Shown in pieces: positions 1 to 9,277 of a stretch of DNA of 64,000 nt. Positions within the stretch are counted from its first letter, which is position 1. The number at the start of each line of letters is the position of its first letter. The translations under genes and the position numbers were made by a program. This DNA comes from JAMLHH01 sp037189845 (GTDB lineage: Bacteria; Bacteroidota; Bacteroidia; Chitinophagales; JADIYW01), in contig JBBCIS010000003.1 in NCBI GenBank assembly GCA_037189845.1, positions 744,001 to 808,000 on the forward strand. The letters are read 5' to 3'. The notes under the pieces are model-generated. The model had not been told where the DNA came from and did no database searches. It saw only the letters and a program-made list of their open reading frames with translations.

Positions 1-43
1 TATAATGTAAAAGGATATTTCTGGAAAAAATAAATCTATAATT

Positions 44-772
44 ATGAAAGCAAAAAGTTACTTGAGCATTATGATGATCAGTGTTGCAACATTGTCCTGC
101 AGTGGGGAAACCAAATCGTCGGATACAGACGTTGTTGGGAAGATGAATGAGGCAGTAGATGAATCTCTTGGAAAATCCATTGACAAATACTCCGGCAAAT
201 TAGACGAGCTGCTGACATTGGAAATCGCATCCGAAGCGATCGGATACAATGATGCTGAAGCAAAAAAAGATTACAATCAGACCCTCAAAAATCCGGCAAC
301 GCATTCACTGGCATTTCGCTGGAAAAAGGGCCGTCAGAAATCTATTAAAAATCCCATTACAGGAGGGAGCATGGATATCCCAACAGATGATTTTGTAGAA
401 ATATCATGGGTTAGAAGCACTACACTGAAAGAGTTTAAGCACAATTATCATATGCCTACCGCCGAAGAATTAGCTAATGCTGACAAAGCTATGAATACCA
501 AAATGAAGGAAATGGAATCCGATGGTAAAATTACTAAGGAGCAGAGTTCGTCAGCCAAAGGACTTGCTACTGCTTTGGGAGCAGGTCTGAGCTATGATGA
601 AGTACCGGGAGTGGGAGATTATACGGTCTGGAACAATAAGGACAAACAACTGAAAGTCTTTTACAAAGGACTGGAATTCCAGATAATGGTAGAAGCCGGA
701 AACGACGAATCAGTCAACAGGCAAAAATCTGTTGAAGTTGCAAAGAAAATTATTCAGGAAAAGCTGAAATAG
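44..772 (+). CDS. Hypothetical lipoprotein, first gene of a four-gene secreted-protein run
   Basis: The 242-residue product starts with a lipoprotein signal peptide: a Lys-containing start, a hydrophobic stretch and a lipobox ending at Cys19 (TLSCS). It should therefore be exported and lipid-anchored. The mature part is charged and largely helical in appearance, with no Cys-based or catalytic motif that I recognise. The next gene begins 2 nt after the stop codon, so the two are almost certainly co-transcribed with the two genes after them. I do not recognise the family. The neighbours suggest an envelope-located group of unknown role. Confidence 0.8.
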   Translation: MKAKSYLSIMMISVATLSCSGETKSSDTDVVGKMNEAVDESLGKSIDKYSGKLDELLTLEIASEAIGYNDAEAKKDYNQTLKNPATHSLAFRWKKGRQKSIKNPITGGSMDIPTDDFVEISWVRSTTLKEFKHNYHMPTAEELANADKAMNTKMKEMESDGKITKEQSSSAKGLATALGAGLSYDEVPGVGDYTVWNNKDKQLKVFYKGLEFQIMVEAGNDESVNRQKSVEVAKKIIQEKLK

Positions 773-774
773 AT

Positions 775-1692
775 ATGAAACGTTTACTATTGATTTGGGC
801 TATATTATTCAGTGTACATGCAAATGCACAAAATAAAGTAGTCATCTGCACAGACAAAAATGGCTGTCAGGAGGGCATTTTAAACCTCAATAATACTCAG
901 GTAGATGAGCTGCTGCAAAAGCAGAATTTCTTCAAAAATGCACAGCCGGGAGATCTCCTTGTGCTAAATAAGTGTGCATCAGAAAAAGAATCCGGACTCT
1001 CCGTTCAGGAATTGCATCAGAAATTTGGAGGGGCAGGTGTACCCAAAAAGCTCAGTAGCTTTAACCTGAGAACTTACCTTTCTCAAAACGGATGCGTACT
1101 TTGTCCCAACCCGGTCAAAAAAATAACATATTTCATTCAGTCAGAAGAGGGAGGTGGAAATGGATATTTCTTTATGAACCTCAGCAAAGGCGAAGCGTTC
1201 ATGCCGGACGAAGCTTATAAAATGATGCACAGGGAGATGGAAGGAATAACAATTAACTCATTTTTCAGAGACTATCAGTATATCAGCTATGTAATAGATC
1301 CGGAAGGTAAAAAATGGCAGATGAGTATGCCTATTGGAACATCTGTAGTTAACCTGAAAAATGATGACTGGAATTCGGAATACTTTAAAAAGAATTTCAA
1401 GCAGACAAATGAAAGAAAATCATTTCTCAATACGGGAAGGGAGGCTGTAAAATATACCGGACCATGTGATATGGGACAATGCTCATTCTGGTTAGCACCA
1501 TCCGATGATGTCTGTCTTCAGGCAGGAAAGTTCGATGCTGTAGCCTTCTGGAATCTCGGTTATCTCAATATAGATGGTATTACTTATATCATCACCGAAA
1601 TCAGTGGAAGTGGATTCCTTATCAGAATGACCGGATACGAAAACGGTAACTATAGCTTCCATCCTGTGGGATATACACCAGTCGGAAACTGA
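775..1692 (+). CDS. Hypothetical exported cysteine-containing protein
   Basis: The 305-residue product has a clear type I signal peptide ending near 'HANAQ' (about residue 19), the usual Bacteroidota export signal. The mature protein has several close Cys pairs (CTDKNGC near the N-terminus, CVLC near residue 110, CDMGQC near residue 232). These may form disulfides in the periplasm or outside the cell. No catalytic motif is recognised. It lies 2 nt after the preceding lipoprotein gene and 33 nt before another lipoprotein gene on the same strand, so it is probably the second gene of an operon. Family unknown. Confidence 0.8.
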   Translation: MKRLLLIWAILFSVHANAQNKVVICTDKNGCQEGILNLNNTQVDELLQKQNFFKNAQPGDLLVLNKCASEKESGLSVQELHQKFGGAGVPKKLSSFNLRTYLSQNGCVLCPNPVKKITYFIQSEEGGGNGYFFMNLSKGEAFMPDEAYKMMHREMEGITINSFFRDYQYISYVIDPEGKKWQMSMPIGTSVVNLKNDDWNSEYFKKNFKQTNERKSFLNTGREAVKYTGPCDMGQCSFWLAPSDDVCLQAGKFDAVAFWNLGYLNIDGITYIITEISGSGFLIRMTGYENGNYSFHPVGYTPVGN

Positions 1693-1725
1693 TACAGTTC
1701 AGAAGCAGTAATTAAAAATTTCAAG

Positions 1726-2364
1726 ATGAAAATTTATAAAATAAAAATTCTTTGCCTGGGATGGGCTACAATGCTCACCGCCTGCAATGTAATAGAAGAG
1801 AAGAAAAATGATCTGGCAAAGTCAGTAACAGAAACGGCTCTGGAAAAAATCACAGGAGTTTCAGATATAGAGGTGACAGATATAAACCAGACAGATAAAA
1901 ACGAAGCAACAGTGGATATTGTGCTCAATGGTAAAAATTTGCAGGGAAATTTCAGGACTGCTATCGGAACCGTGACTGCTACGCAGGAAGGATTGGCTAT
2001 TACTGTTACTCAGGAAGCTGAAAACGCTACTCAAAGTATTTTGCTGGGATTTACAGGACAGGATCTTGCCAGCCACAAGCCTTTCAAAGGAACCATGCTG
2101 GCAGAAAACCCTGACCAAATAAAATTTCATTTCTCTATGATGAAGACAACAGATGTTGGTATGGAAACCAAAATGTCCCAGGAAGCTTATGGCGAGATAT
2201 TAAAGCTCAGCGATGAGGAAGTGACTATAAAAGTCTCCGGTAAGCTGAGTGCGCCGGGCAATTTCGAATCTCCACAAAAGTGGGAAAGCTATGATGGTAC
2301 CATTACCATTAAACATCCGATATATTCTTCTATCGGAGTCAGTAAAAGCGCACTGAATTATTAA
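1726..2364 (+). CDS. Hypothetical lipoprotein
   Basis: This 212-residue product carries a lipoprotein signal peptide with a lipobox at 'LTAC' (Cys about 20). The mature part begins with a charged helix and is followed by alternating hydrophobic/polar stretches rich in Thr, Val and Ile, as in a beta-sandwich. No known family is recognised. The next gene starts 1 nt after its stop, which supports co-transcription and possibly translational coupling. With its neighbours it forms a run of four exported proteins. Confidence 0.8.
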   Translation: MKIYKIKILCLGWATMLTACNVIEEKKNDLAKSVTETALEKITGVSDIEVTDINQTDKNEATVDIVLNGKNLQGNFRTAIGTVTATQEGLAITVTQEAENATQSILLGFTGQDLASHKPFKGTMLAENPDQIKFHFSMMKTTDVGMETKMSQEAYGEILKLSDEEVTIKVSGKLSAPGNFESPQKWESYDGTITIKHPIYSSIGVSKSALNY

Positions 2365-2365
2365 G

Positions 2366-3064
2366 ATGGCTCGCCCCGTTATCAGATTGATAGGAATTCT
2401 GACAATGTCAGTATGTTTTGCAGCATCTGCAAATGAGCGGGCTGCTACCTTCGTCCGCTCAGAACTTTTATTTACACAAGTCTGGGTTTGGGAATACCAA
2501 AACGAATGGATTCCTGAAAATGAACCTGGTCACAAAGGAGAAATAGCCATCTATTACCATCCTGAAAAAGATTTTTGGCTTTTCACACAGGAAGCTTACG
2601 GAATCTCCGGTGAGATGACAGACTGGATTATTGGCAAGCCTGATGGAGAATATCTGATAGCTTCTACAGATGAATACGGCAAAAAGAAAATTGAAAAACT
2701 ATCCATAACCATTCCTGAAACAGACAGCCTGAATGAGTTGTTTCTTCCCCAAAAAGAACCGATGAGCTTTGGGAATCCCGATTTGGGTTTTCCGCTCATT
2801 CGGGGAGAAAAATATGTACTGAATTATCAGGAAACGCTGGACAAAACAATTCTTTATCTGGGAAAAGTAGCTGTTGATTTATCTCCTGTCTACTATTTTA
2901 ATCAGCTGAATATCGATGCCAAGCTACCGGTTGATTTTCTTTCAAACATTCCCGCTAATAAAATTGTCCTGAGTGACAGCACTACTTCTGCCGGAAAAAA
3001 TATTTCACTTCGGTTCAAATATATTTCTCATGCGGAGTATTATCTATTGCTATCTGGAAAGTAA
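2366..3064 (+). CDS. Hypothetical exported protein, last gene of the four-gene run
   Basis: The 232-residue product has a signal peptide ending near 'CFAASANE' (residues 1 to about 23), so it is probably periplasmic or secreted. The mature part is rich in aromatic residues (VWVWEYQNEW) and Gly/Pro turns and looks mostly beta. I recognise no family. The gene follows the preceding lipoprotein gene by 1 nt and is followed by 381 nt without a gene, so it ends the operon. Its function cannot be inferred beyond sharing the envelope location of its neighbours. Confidence 0.78.
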   Translation: MARPVIRLIGILTMSVCFAASANERAATFVRSELLFTQVWVWEYQNEWIPENEPGHKGEIAIYYHPEKDFWLFTQEAYGISGEMTDWIIGKPDGEYLIASTDEYGKKKIEKLSITIPETDSLNELFLPQKEPMSFGNPDLGFPLIRGEKYVLNYQETLDKTILYLGKVAVDLSPVYYFNQLNIDAKLPVDFLSNIPANKIVLSDSTTSAGKNISLRFKYISHAEYYLLLSGK

Positions 3065-3445
3065 TATTTGCAATTTCCTTATTCTTTCCATCGCCCTGTC
3101 AGGCATATTTTAAGCTTCTGCACCAATACTTCTTATTGTCCTTCAGTAACAATATTCCCTTTTTACAATCTAAATCTTCAAAAGCTTTTCCCTTTTTCAA
3201 TATAGTTAATCAGATTATCTTCTTTAAGAATTAAGAGTTCAGACAGTATTCTGCCGTAACTATACAAGAATACCTTCTTCATTATCAGGACATTGTTCGT
3301 GAATTTGCATGCCTTGTCAGATTCCCTCTTCAATATTTCTAAAGCATAAAAATATGTTAATCCTCTATTCTGGAATCAACAGGATACTATATTTGTTTGT
3401 ACAAGTTTTAGAAACCAACATATTTGTTCCGGTTTAAAAAAGTAA
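3065..3445. other. 381-nt gene-free A+T-rich stretch
   Basis: No open reading frame of note, RNA gene or strong hairpin is visible. The only candidate element is a TATATTTG motif at 3388-3395 ahead of the SDR gene. The region probably holds the end of the four-gene transcript and the promoter of the next gene. Confidence 0.5.
3388..3395 (+). promoter_or_regulatory. Candidate Bacteroidota -7 element before the SDR gene
   Basis: TATATTTG matches the TAnnTTTG -7 consensus of the Bacteroidota primary sigma factor, about 50 nt before the SDR start codon. No convincing -33 TTTG is seen at the expected spacing, so this is a weak call in A+T-rich DNA. Confidence 0.3.
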
Positions 3446-4168
3446 ATGAATATGTTCGATTTCAATGACAAAGTAATTATCATCACCGGGGCGGCTTCCG
3501 GAATTGGCAGGATCGCAGCACAGAAATTTTCAGAACACGGCGCTAAAGTAGTCGCATGGGATTTGAAATTTCCTGAAGATTACATTTCATCCATAGTCTG
3601 TATAAAGACAAATGTAGCGGAATACTTTGAAGTAGAGAATGCTACTCGTCAGGTCATTGATTTGTATGGCAAAATTGATGTGCTGATCAATAATGCCGGT
3701 ATTACAAGAGATGCTACGCTTCAAAAAATGACGATAGATCAATGGCAACAGGTGATAGATGTTAACCTTACCGGAGTATTTAATTGTACTAAAGCCGTTT
3801 CCGGTCAAATGATTGCACAAAAATCAGGCAGAATTATCAATACTTCATCCGTGGTTGCACACTACGGCAATTATGGTCAATCCAATTATGTTGCAGCTAA
3901 AAGCGGAGTAATCGGTCTGACCAAAGTGTGGGCAAAAGAACTAGGCAAATACGGGATAAATGTCAATGCTGTTGCTCCCGGATTTATTGCTACAGAAATG
4001 ATAGATACTGTTCCTGAAAAGGTTATACAAAATATGGTGGTACAATCTTCTCTGAAATCCATAGGTGCTCCGGAAGATATTGCTGATGCTTACTTGTTCT
4101 TATCATCTCCGTTTTCCCGGTTCATCACCGGTCATATCCTAAATGTAGACGGAGGATTGACCATATAA
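3446..4168 (+). CDS. Short-chain dehydrogenase/reductase, FabG/PhaB-like
   Basis: The 240-residue cytosolic protein has the classical SDR layout. The Rossmann cofactor motif TGAASGIG lies near residues 14-21, NNAG near 86-89, the catalytic Ser in 'INTSSVVAHYG' near 136 and YVAAK (Tyr-xxx-Lys) near 151-155. The C-terminus 'GHILNVDGGLTI' is typical of FabG, 3-oxoacyl-ACP reductase, and PhaB, acetoacetyl-CoA reductase. Family knowledge suggests NAD(P)H-dependent reduction of a 3-oxoacyl thioester. The gene stands alone, away from fatty acid synthesis genes, so it may not be the housekeeping FabG. The family is certain; the substrate is not. Confidence 0.9.
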   Translation: MNMFDFNDKVIIITGAASGIGRIAAQKFSEHGAKVVAWDLKFPEDYISSIVCIKTNVAEYFEVENATRQVIDLYGKIDVLINNAGITRDATLQKMTIDQWQQVIDVNLTGVFNCTKAVSGQMIAQKSGRIINTSSVVAHYGNYGQSNYVAAKSGVIGLTKVWAKELGKYGINVNAVAPGFIATEMIDTVPEKVIQNMVVQSSLKSIGAPEDIADAYLFLSSPFSRFITGHILNVDGGLTI

Positions 4169-4236
4169 ATATCAAAAAAATGTTAAAATATTTTTCTGAT
4201 ACAACTATTTAATCAAAAAAACAGACAATTAATTAA

Positions 4237-4719
4237 ATGTTCATGGCACATAGTAGCAGAGTAAAATTTCTACTGATTTTTCTTCTTTCAATAGTAGGGG
4301 TTTTTCTAAGTTGTAAGAAGGATTCTAATAACTATGAAATAACTTATGTTATCAATAACAATATTAGTAACAGATGGTATTCAGACAAGGCAGAAGCGAT
4401 AATAAAAAGCGACTCCTTAGTGGTTACAGGAAAGAAAAACGACGGATCTACAGTAGTAGTGATAGTCTCTGATAGTAAGGTAGGAAATTATCCTGTATCA
4501 GTAACATCAATGCAGTCATTGGTCGTTGTGAACAGAGATGGATCAAAAGATAATTCTTCCAATTATCTTTCCATAGAAGGTAATGTATCCATTACCGCAA
4601 ACGATGAAAGTAAGAAAGTGATAACCGGAAAATTTGATGTAAAAGCAGTAAGAACTGCCGATATTTTAAATCCGGACAATATATCAGGAGAATTTACCGC
4701 TAAGTACACTAAGTACTAA
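4237..4719 (+). CDS. Hypothetical small lipoprotein
   Basis: The 160-residue product has a lipoprotein signal sequence ending at 'FLSCKKD', the lipobox pattern common for surface and periplasmic lipoproteins of Bacteroidota. The mature part is Ser/Asn/Lys/Val-rich and looks like a beta-sandwich; no family is recognised. A second Met two codons downstream could equally be the start. A strong terminator hairpin follows 37 nt after the stop codon, which indicates a short, probably monocistronic transcript. Confidence 0.75.
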   Translation: MFMAHSSRVKFLLIFLLSIVGVFLSCKKDSNNYEITYVINNNISNRWYSDKAEAIIKSDSLVVTGKKNDGSTVVVIVSDSKVGNYPVSVTSMQSLVVVNRDGSKDNSSNYLSIEGNVSITANDESKKVITGKFDVKAVRTADILNPDNISGEFTAKYTKY

Positions 4720-4756
4720 CAATACTAAAAGGTATTAATTAACGGCTCGTGTGTTT

Positions 4757-4790
4757 AAGAGGTTGTCCCCAAGACAACCTCTTTCTTTTT
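4757..4790 (+). terminator. Rho-independent terminator after the small lipoprotein gene
   Basis: An 11-bp perfect inverted repeat (AAGAGGTTGTC / GACAACCTCTT) with a 5-nt loop runs directly into a T-rich tract (TTTCTTTTT). Confidence 0.9.
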
Positions 4791-5026
4791 AAGCATGGTT
4801 TTATTTAATTGTTGGCAACACCAAAAATGCACTTCTACATCCTCTCTTCTAAAAATTAACCGGATAGGTTATAATTGATTCATAATTCCTTAACTTCGGG
4901 CAGCTATTAAAAATATGGTCAATCTATTGTTGCACTACATTGTCAAATATGCTCAGATTGAGCAAAATCTGTATTTAATAGCATCCTTTTATCTTCTAAA
5001 ATCAAAAAAATCTAATTCACACTATT
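4791..5026. other. Gene-free leader before enolase
   Basis: The stretch is A+T-rich and contains no ORF or RNA gene that I can support. TAACTTCG at 4891-4898 resembles the Bacteroidota -7 element (TAnnTTTG) with one mismatch, and could give eno a leader of about 125 nt. This is a weak match only. Confidence 0.35.
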
Positions 5027-6310
5027 ATGAGCTACATAGTAGAAATTAAAGGCCGTCAGATCCTGGACTCCAGAGGTAATCCAACAGTAGAAGTGGATGT
5101 AAGAACTGAAAATGGTTTGGTAGGAAGAGCAGCGGTACCTTCCGGAGCTTCTACAGGCACGCATGAGGCGGCAGAGCTTCGCGACGGAGGTTCACACTAT
5201 CTGGGCAAAGGTGTACTGAAAGCAGTAGAAAATGTTAATAATATCCTTGCTGATGAATTGACTGGTGTAAATGTTTTCGATCAGAGAGTGATAGATGCTA
5301 TCATGCTTGATATAGATGGCACTGACAATAAGTCAAAAATCGGTGCTAATGCTATTCTGGCTGTTTCTTTAGCAGCAGCAAAGGCAGGTGCGCTTGAAGC
5401 AGGATTACCTTTATACAAATATGTAGGCGGAGTAAATGCCAATACACTTCCGATACCGATGATGAATATCCTCAACGGCGGTGCTCATGCGGACAATAGT
5501 ATCGATTTTCAGGAATTTATGGTAATGCCGGTAGGTGCAGAATCCTTTTCTCAGGGTTTAAGATGGGGAGTAGAAATTTTCCACCATCTGAAATCTGTAC
5601 TGAAATCCAAGGGATATTCCACCAATGTAGGTGACGAAGGAGGATTTGCTCCTAACATAGGTTCTAATGAAGAAGCGATCGAAACAGTATTGACTGCTAT
5701 AGAGAAAGCAGGCTACAGACCAGGTGAAGATGTGATGATAGCTATGGATGCTGCAGCTTCTGAGTTTTATGACGTAGAGAAAAAAGAATACGTTTTCAAA
5801 AAATCTGACGGGAGAAGATTATCGGCTGATGCAATGGTCGATTTCTGGGCTTCGTGGGTAGCAAAATATCCTATCATATCAATTGAGGATGGTTTGTTTG
5901 AAGATGACTGGGCAGGATGGAAAAACCTGACAGATAAAATCGGAAGCAAATGTCAGCTGGTAGGTGATGACTTATTTGTGACGAATGCTAAAAGATTGAA
6001 AAAAGGCATCGATGAAAATATCGCTAACTCAATTCTGGTAAAAGTAAATCAAATCGGTTCATTAACAGAGACTATCGAAGCAGTACAGTTAGCTACCAGA
6101 AGCAGATACAACAGTGTGATGTCTCACCGTTCAGGAGAAACAGAAGATTATACTATCGCAGATCTGGCCGTAGCCTTGAATTGTGGTCAGATTAAAACCG
6201 GTTCAGCTTCCCGTTCTGACAGGATGGCTAAGTACAACCAGCTATTGAGGATTGAAGAAGAATTGGGAGAAGAGGCTTTCTATCCTGGCAAAGGATACAG
6301 ATTCTTCTAA
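5027..6310 (+). CDS. eno: Enolase (phosphopyruvate hydratase)
   Basis: The 427-residue protein is full length for enolase, which interconverts 2-phosphoglycerate and phosphoenolpyruvate in glycolysis. The N-terminal 'GRQILDSRGNPTVEVDV', the 'VPSGASTG' loop, 'NVGDEGGFAPN' with catalytic Glu204, 'SIEDGLFEDDW' with a Mg2+ ligand, 'VKVNQIG' with catalytic Lys339 and 'SHRSGETED' are all present. The gene is monocistronic: it lies between the terminator at 4757-4790 and its own terminator at 6334-6359. No odd features. Confidence 0.98.
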   Translation: MSYIVEIKGRQILDSRGNPTVEVDVRTENGLVGRAAVPSGASTGTHEAAELRDGGSHYLGKGVLKAVENVNNILADELTGVNVFDQRVIDAIMLDIDGTDNKSKIGANAILAVSLAAAKAGALEAGLPLYKYVGGVNANTLPIPMMNILNGGAHADNSIDFQEFMVMPVGAESFSQGLRWGVEIFHHLKSVLKSKGYSTNVGDEGGFAPNIGSNEEAIETVLTAIEKAGYRPGEDVMIAMDAAASEFYDVEKKEYVFKKSDGRRLSADAMVDFWASWVAKYPIISIEDGLFEDDWAGWKNLTDKIGSKCQLVGDDLFVTNAKRLKKGIDENIANSILVKVNQIGSLTETIEAVQLATRSRYNSVMSHRSGETEDYTIADLAVALNCGQIKTGSASRSDRMAKYNQLLRIEEELGEEAFYPGKGYRFF

Positions 6311-6333
6311 CTATCTGATTTCATAATACATTT

Positions 6334-6359
6334 AAAGGGCTAATTCTTAGCCCTTTTTT
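6334..6359 (+). terminator. Rho-independent terminator after eno
   Basis: A 10-bp perfect stem (AAAGGGCTAA / TTAGCCCTTT) with a 3-nt loop is followed by T residues, starting 23 nt after the eno stop codon. Confidence 0.9.
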
Positions 6360-6459
6360 ATTGGACACAAATATCTGTTGGTGCAATAAGTATCTTTTAG
6401 GATTGTTTGTATTGGGTGCTTATTCTTTGGACAGGAAGAACATTTCTTTGATTACTAAA

Positions 6460-7491
6460 TCAAAATTTAACCGGTAATTTTTTCTCCCAGTTCCATGCAC
6501 TGAGCATCATCTCTTCCAATCCATATTGAAGTTCCCAGCCTAATTCTTTTTTTGCTTTGGTATTGTCAGCATATACTTCAATCACATCCCCTGCCCTACG
6601 CGGGCCAATTTCATATTTCAAAGTCTGACCTGTGGCTTTTTCAAAGGCCTGTATGACTTCCAGCACTGTCATACCGTTTCCGGTTCCCAGATTAAAGATT
6701 TCCGGATCCTGAATGGTTTGTTTTTCTAAAAGCTTTTTTACGGCTAATGTATGTGCATGTGCAATATCACATATATGTATATAGTCCCGCACGCATGATC
6801 CATCCCTGGTAGGATAATCATCTCCGAAGACCGTCAGCTTCTCTCTTTTTCCGATAGCAGTCTGCGTAATAAACGGTACAAGATTATTAGGAGTATCCAC
6901 TGGCATTTCACCTATTTCTGAGCTTGGGTGAGCTCCCACGGGATTAAAGTATCTCAATAAAATGGAGTTAAATGAGGATGCTTTTGAAACATCCTGAATG
7001 ACCTGCTCTCCGTGTTGCTTGGTTCTTGCATAGGCGCATTGAGCTTCCTGAAAAGGAGTATCTTCTGTAACAGGCAATTTCTCAACCAACCCATATACTG
7101 AACAGGAAGATGAAAAAACAAAATTGGGAATTTTAAACTTTTGTACCCCTTCAACCAGGTTGTACAGGCCCTCCATATTATTTCGGTAATATGATAAAGG
7201 TTCTTTTACTGATTCCGGGACAGATTTGTACGCTGCAAAATGAATAATAGCTACAGCATCTGAATTGGCTTCCAAAACCTTGAGAGTCGTTTCTCTTTGC
7301 TTCAGGTCAATTCTATAATTATGGACTCTTCTATCGGTTATTCTTTCTACCCCATCTAAGATCCGCTGATCAGACCTGCTTAAATTATCTATTGAGATAA
7401 CATCAAATCCATTCTGAATCAGATCTACAATGGTATGTGAGCCTATGTAACCGCAACCTCCAGTAACAATAACCTTTTGCCGCCCCATCAT
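6460..7491 (-). CDS. galE: UDP-glucose 4-epimerase
   Basis: The 343-residue extended SDR enzyme interconverts UDP-glucose and UDP-galactose in the cytosol. The N-terminal NAD-binding motif GGCGYIGSHT (residues 11-20) is followed by a typical 'HFAAYKSV', 'SSCSVYG' and the catalytic 'YARTK' (Tyr-xxx-Lys). A C-terminal 'RAGDVIEVYADNTKAKKELGW' is characteristic of GalE. Its ATG overlaps the TGA of rmlA (ATGA, 4 nt), so the two are translationally coupled. Together they point to supply of nucleotide sugars for cell-surface polysaccharide. The duplicated Met at the start leaves the exact first codon open by three nucleotides. Confidence 0.95.
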   Translation of the reverse strand: MMGRQKVIVTGGCGYIGSHTIVDLIQNGFDVISIDNLSRSDQRILDGVERITDRRVHNYRIDLKQRETTLKVLEANSDAVAIIHFAAYKSVPESVKEPLSYYRNNMEGLYNLVEGVQKFKIPNFVFSSSCSVYGLVEKLPVTEDTPFQEAQCAYARTKQHGEQVIQDVSKASSFNSILLRYFNPVGAHPSSEIGEMPVDTPNNLVPFITQTAIGKREKLTVFGDDYPTRDGSCVRDYIHICDIAHAHTLAVKKLLEKQTIQDPEIFNLGTGNGMTVLEVIQAFEKATGQTLKYEIGPRRAGDVIEVYADNTKAKKELGWELQYGLEEMMLSAWNWEKKLPVKF

Positions 7492-8348
7492 TTGATGAGA
7501 TTTAACAAGTATTGTCCGTAACCGCTTTTCAGTAATGGTGTAGCGATTTCCCTCAACTGGTCAGCGTTGATAAAGCCCTTACGAAATGCGATCTCTTCTA
7601 TCGAGCCTATTTTTAAACCCTGTCTTTGTTCTATTACCTGAACAAATTGTGAGGCTTGTATCATTGAATCAAAAGTTCCTGTGTCCAGCCAGGCTGTACC
7701 TCTGTCCAGAATTGAAACTTTTAATTTATTTCTTTCCAGATAAACCTTGTTCACATCAGTAATTTCGTATTCTCCTCTTGCGCTTGGCTCCAGGTTTTCT
7801 GCTATTTCGACAACATCATTATCATAGAAATATAATCCTGGTACTGCATAATTTGACTTAGGCTTTGCCGGCTTTTCTTCAATGGATAATGCATTGTAGT
7901 CTTCATCAAATTCCACAACTCCATATCTTTCAGGGTCTGAGACGTGATAAGCGTAAACAATACCTCCGTCGGGATCATTATTTTGCTCTAGAATCTTACC
8001 CAGCTTACTACCATAGAAAATATTATCCCCTAATATCAGAGCAACCTTATCTTTCCCGATAAACTCCTTCCCTATTACAAATGCCTGAGCCAGTCCGTTA
8101 GGCACTTCCTGTACTTTATAATGAAATTCACACCCGTAAATACTCCCATCACCTAATAACTTTTGAAAGTTAGGTAAATCATGTGGCGTAGAAATGATTA
8201 AAATTTCTCTGATTCCTGCCATCATTAAAACCGACAAAGGATAATAGATCATCGGCTTGTCATAAATTGGCATGATTTGTTTACTGATGGCATAAGTAAT
8301 TGGATATAATCTGGTTCCTGATCCACCAGCTAAAATGATACCTTTCAT
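7488..8348 (-). CDS. rfbA: Glucose-1-phosphate thymidylyltransferase
   Basis: The 286-residue protein makes dTDP-glucose from dTTP and glucose 1-phosphate, the first step to dTDP-rhamnose. The N-terminus 'GIILAGGSGTRLYP' is the nucleotidyltransferase signature, followed by 'SKQIMPIYDKPMIYYPLS' with the catalytic Lys. Also present are 'LGDNIFYG' and 'EKPAKPKSNYAVPGLYFYD'. The length is normal for RmlA. Other rml genes (rmlB, C, D) are not in the window; only galE is linked, through a 4-nt overlap. rmlA is the other common symbol. Confidence 0.95.
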   Translation of the reverse strand: MKGIILAGGSGTRLYPITYAISKQIMPIYDKPMIYYPLSVLMMAGIREILIISTPHDLPNFQKLLGDGSIYGCEFHYKVQEVPNGLAQAFVIGKEFIGKDKVALILGDNIFYGSKLGKILEQNNDPDGGIVYAYHVSDPERYGVVEFDEDYNALSIEEKPAKPKSNYAVPGLYFYDNDVVEIAENLEPSARGEYEITDVNKVYLERNKLKVSILDRGTAWLDTGTFDSMIQASQFVQVIEQRQGLKIGSIEEIAFRKGFINADQLREIATPLLKSGYGQYLLNLIK

Positions 8349-8553
8349 AGAATAAAAATAGTATTGTTATTTCAAATTACAATATGTATAATGGTTTATC
8401 AGTTGCAGGGGAAATATCAGGCAAACAATCTATAAACTATCCAAATGCATTCAACAGGGCTCCATAATTTTGACTTTTGCAAAGTATTTTACTGGCCCGA
8501 ATGTTTATTATCACTATGTTAACAAATTAAACAAACTTATCTTTAAATTGTAT

Positions 8554-8561
8554 TAACTTTA
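8554..8561 (+). promoter_or_regulatory. Weak -7-like element before the response-regulator gene
   Basis: TAACTTTA differs from TAnnTTTG at one base and lies 29 nt before the ATG chosen for the response regulator. No -33 element is apparent at normal spacing. The 230 nt between rmlA and this gene are otherwise featureless. Confidence 0.25.
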
Positions 8562-8590
8562 CAAGAACCTAAGCATTCAAAGTGATAATT

Positions 8591-9277
8591 ATGGCAGAAA
8601 AAAATTTCAAGGTACTCATTGTTGATGATGAACAAGATGTTTTAGAATTCCTCAGCTACAATTTAAGTAAAGAAGGATTTGAAGTATTCAGAGCAGATAA
8701 CGGTAAAATCGGTGTGGAACTGGCAAAAAAAGAGAACCCGGATGTTATCCTGTTGGATGTAATGATGCCTGAAATGGACGGAATTGAAACATGCAGAACA
8801 CTAAGAGAATTGCCTCAGTTTGAAAATACGATCATCGCGTTCTTAACTGCAAGAACAGAAGATTATTCTCAGATTGCAGGTTTTGAAACCGGAGCAGATG
8901 ATTATATCAGCAAACCGATCAAGCCGCGGGTTCTGATCAGCCGTCTGAAAGCGTTGCTTAGAAGATATGATTCAAAAGAAACCAAAACTTCTTTATTGAA
9001 TGCAGGTAATATTCAAATTGATCGTGAACGCTATTTAATCATCTTCAATGGTGAGGAAATGGCTGTACCGAGAAAAGAATTTGAGCTTCTGTACCTTTTA
9101 GCTTCCAAACCAGGAAAGGTTTTCAAAAGAGAAGAAATCCTTAATGAGATCTGGGGTAGAGATATCATCGTTGGCGACAGAACTATTGACGTGCATATCA
9201 GAAAACTTCGTGAAAAATTAGGCGAAGACCTCATCAAAACGGTGAAAGGTATTGGTTACAAATTCGAAGAACAATGA
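8591..9277 (+). CDS. PhoB/OmpR-family response regulator
   Basis: The product is a two-domain transcription regulator of about 228 residues. The receiver domain (residues 5-120) has the acidic pair 'VDDE', the phospho-acceptor Asp in 'VILLDVMMPEMDG' (Asp56 from this start) and 'SKPIKPR' with the conserved Lys. The C-terminal winged-helix DNA-binding domain ends 'DRTIDVHIRKLREKLG...TVKGIGYKFE', typical of OmpR/PhoB. I chose the ATG at 8591 (MAEKNFKVLIVDDE); an in-frame GTG at 8582 would add three residues. The following kinase gene overlaps by 4 nt (ATGA), which identifies its partner. PhoB-like phosphate control is likely by family resemblance but not proven. Confidence 0.93.
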   Translation: MAEKNFKVLIVDDEQDVLEFLSYNLSKEGFEVFRADNGKIGVELAKKENPDVILLDVMMPEMDGIETCRTLRELPQFENTIIAFLTARTEDYSQIAGFETGADDYISKPIKPRVLISRLKALLRRYDSKETKTSLLNAGNIQIDRERYLIIFNGEEMAVPRKEFELLYLLASKPGKVFKREEILNEIWGRDIIVGDRTIDVHIRKLREKLGEDLIKTVKGIGYKFEEQ

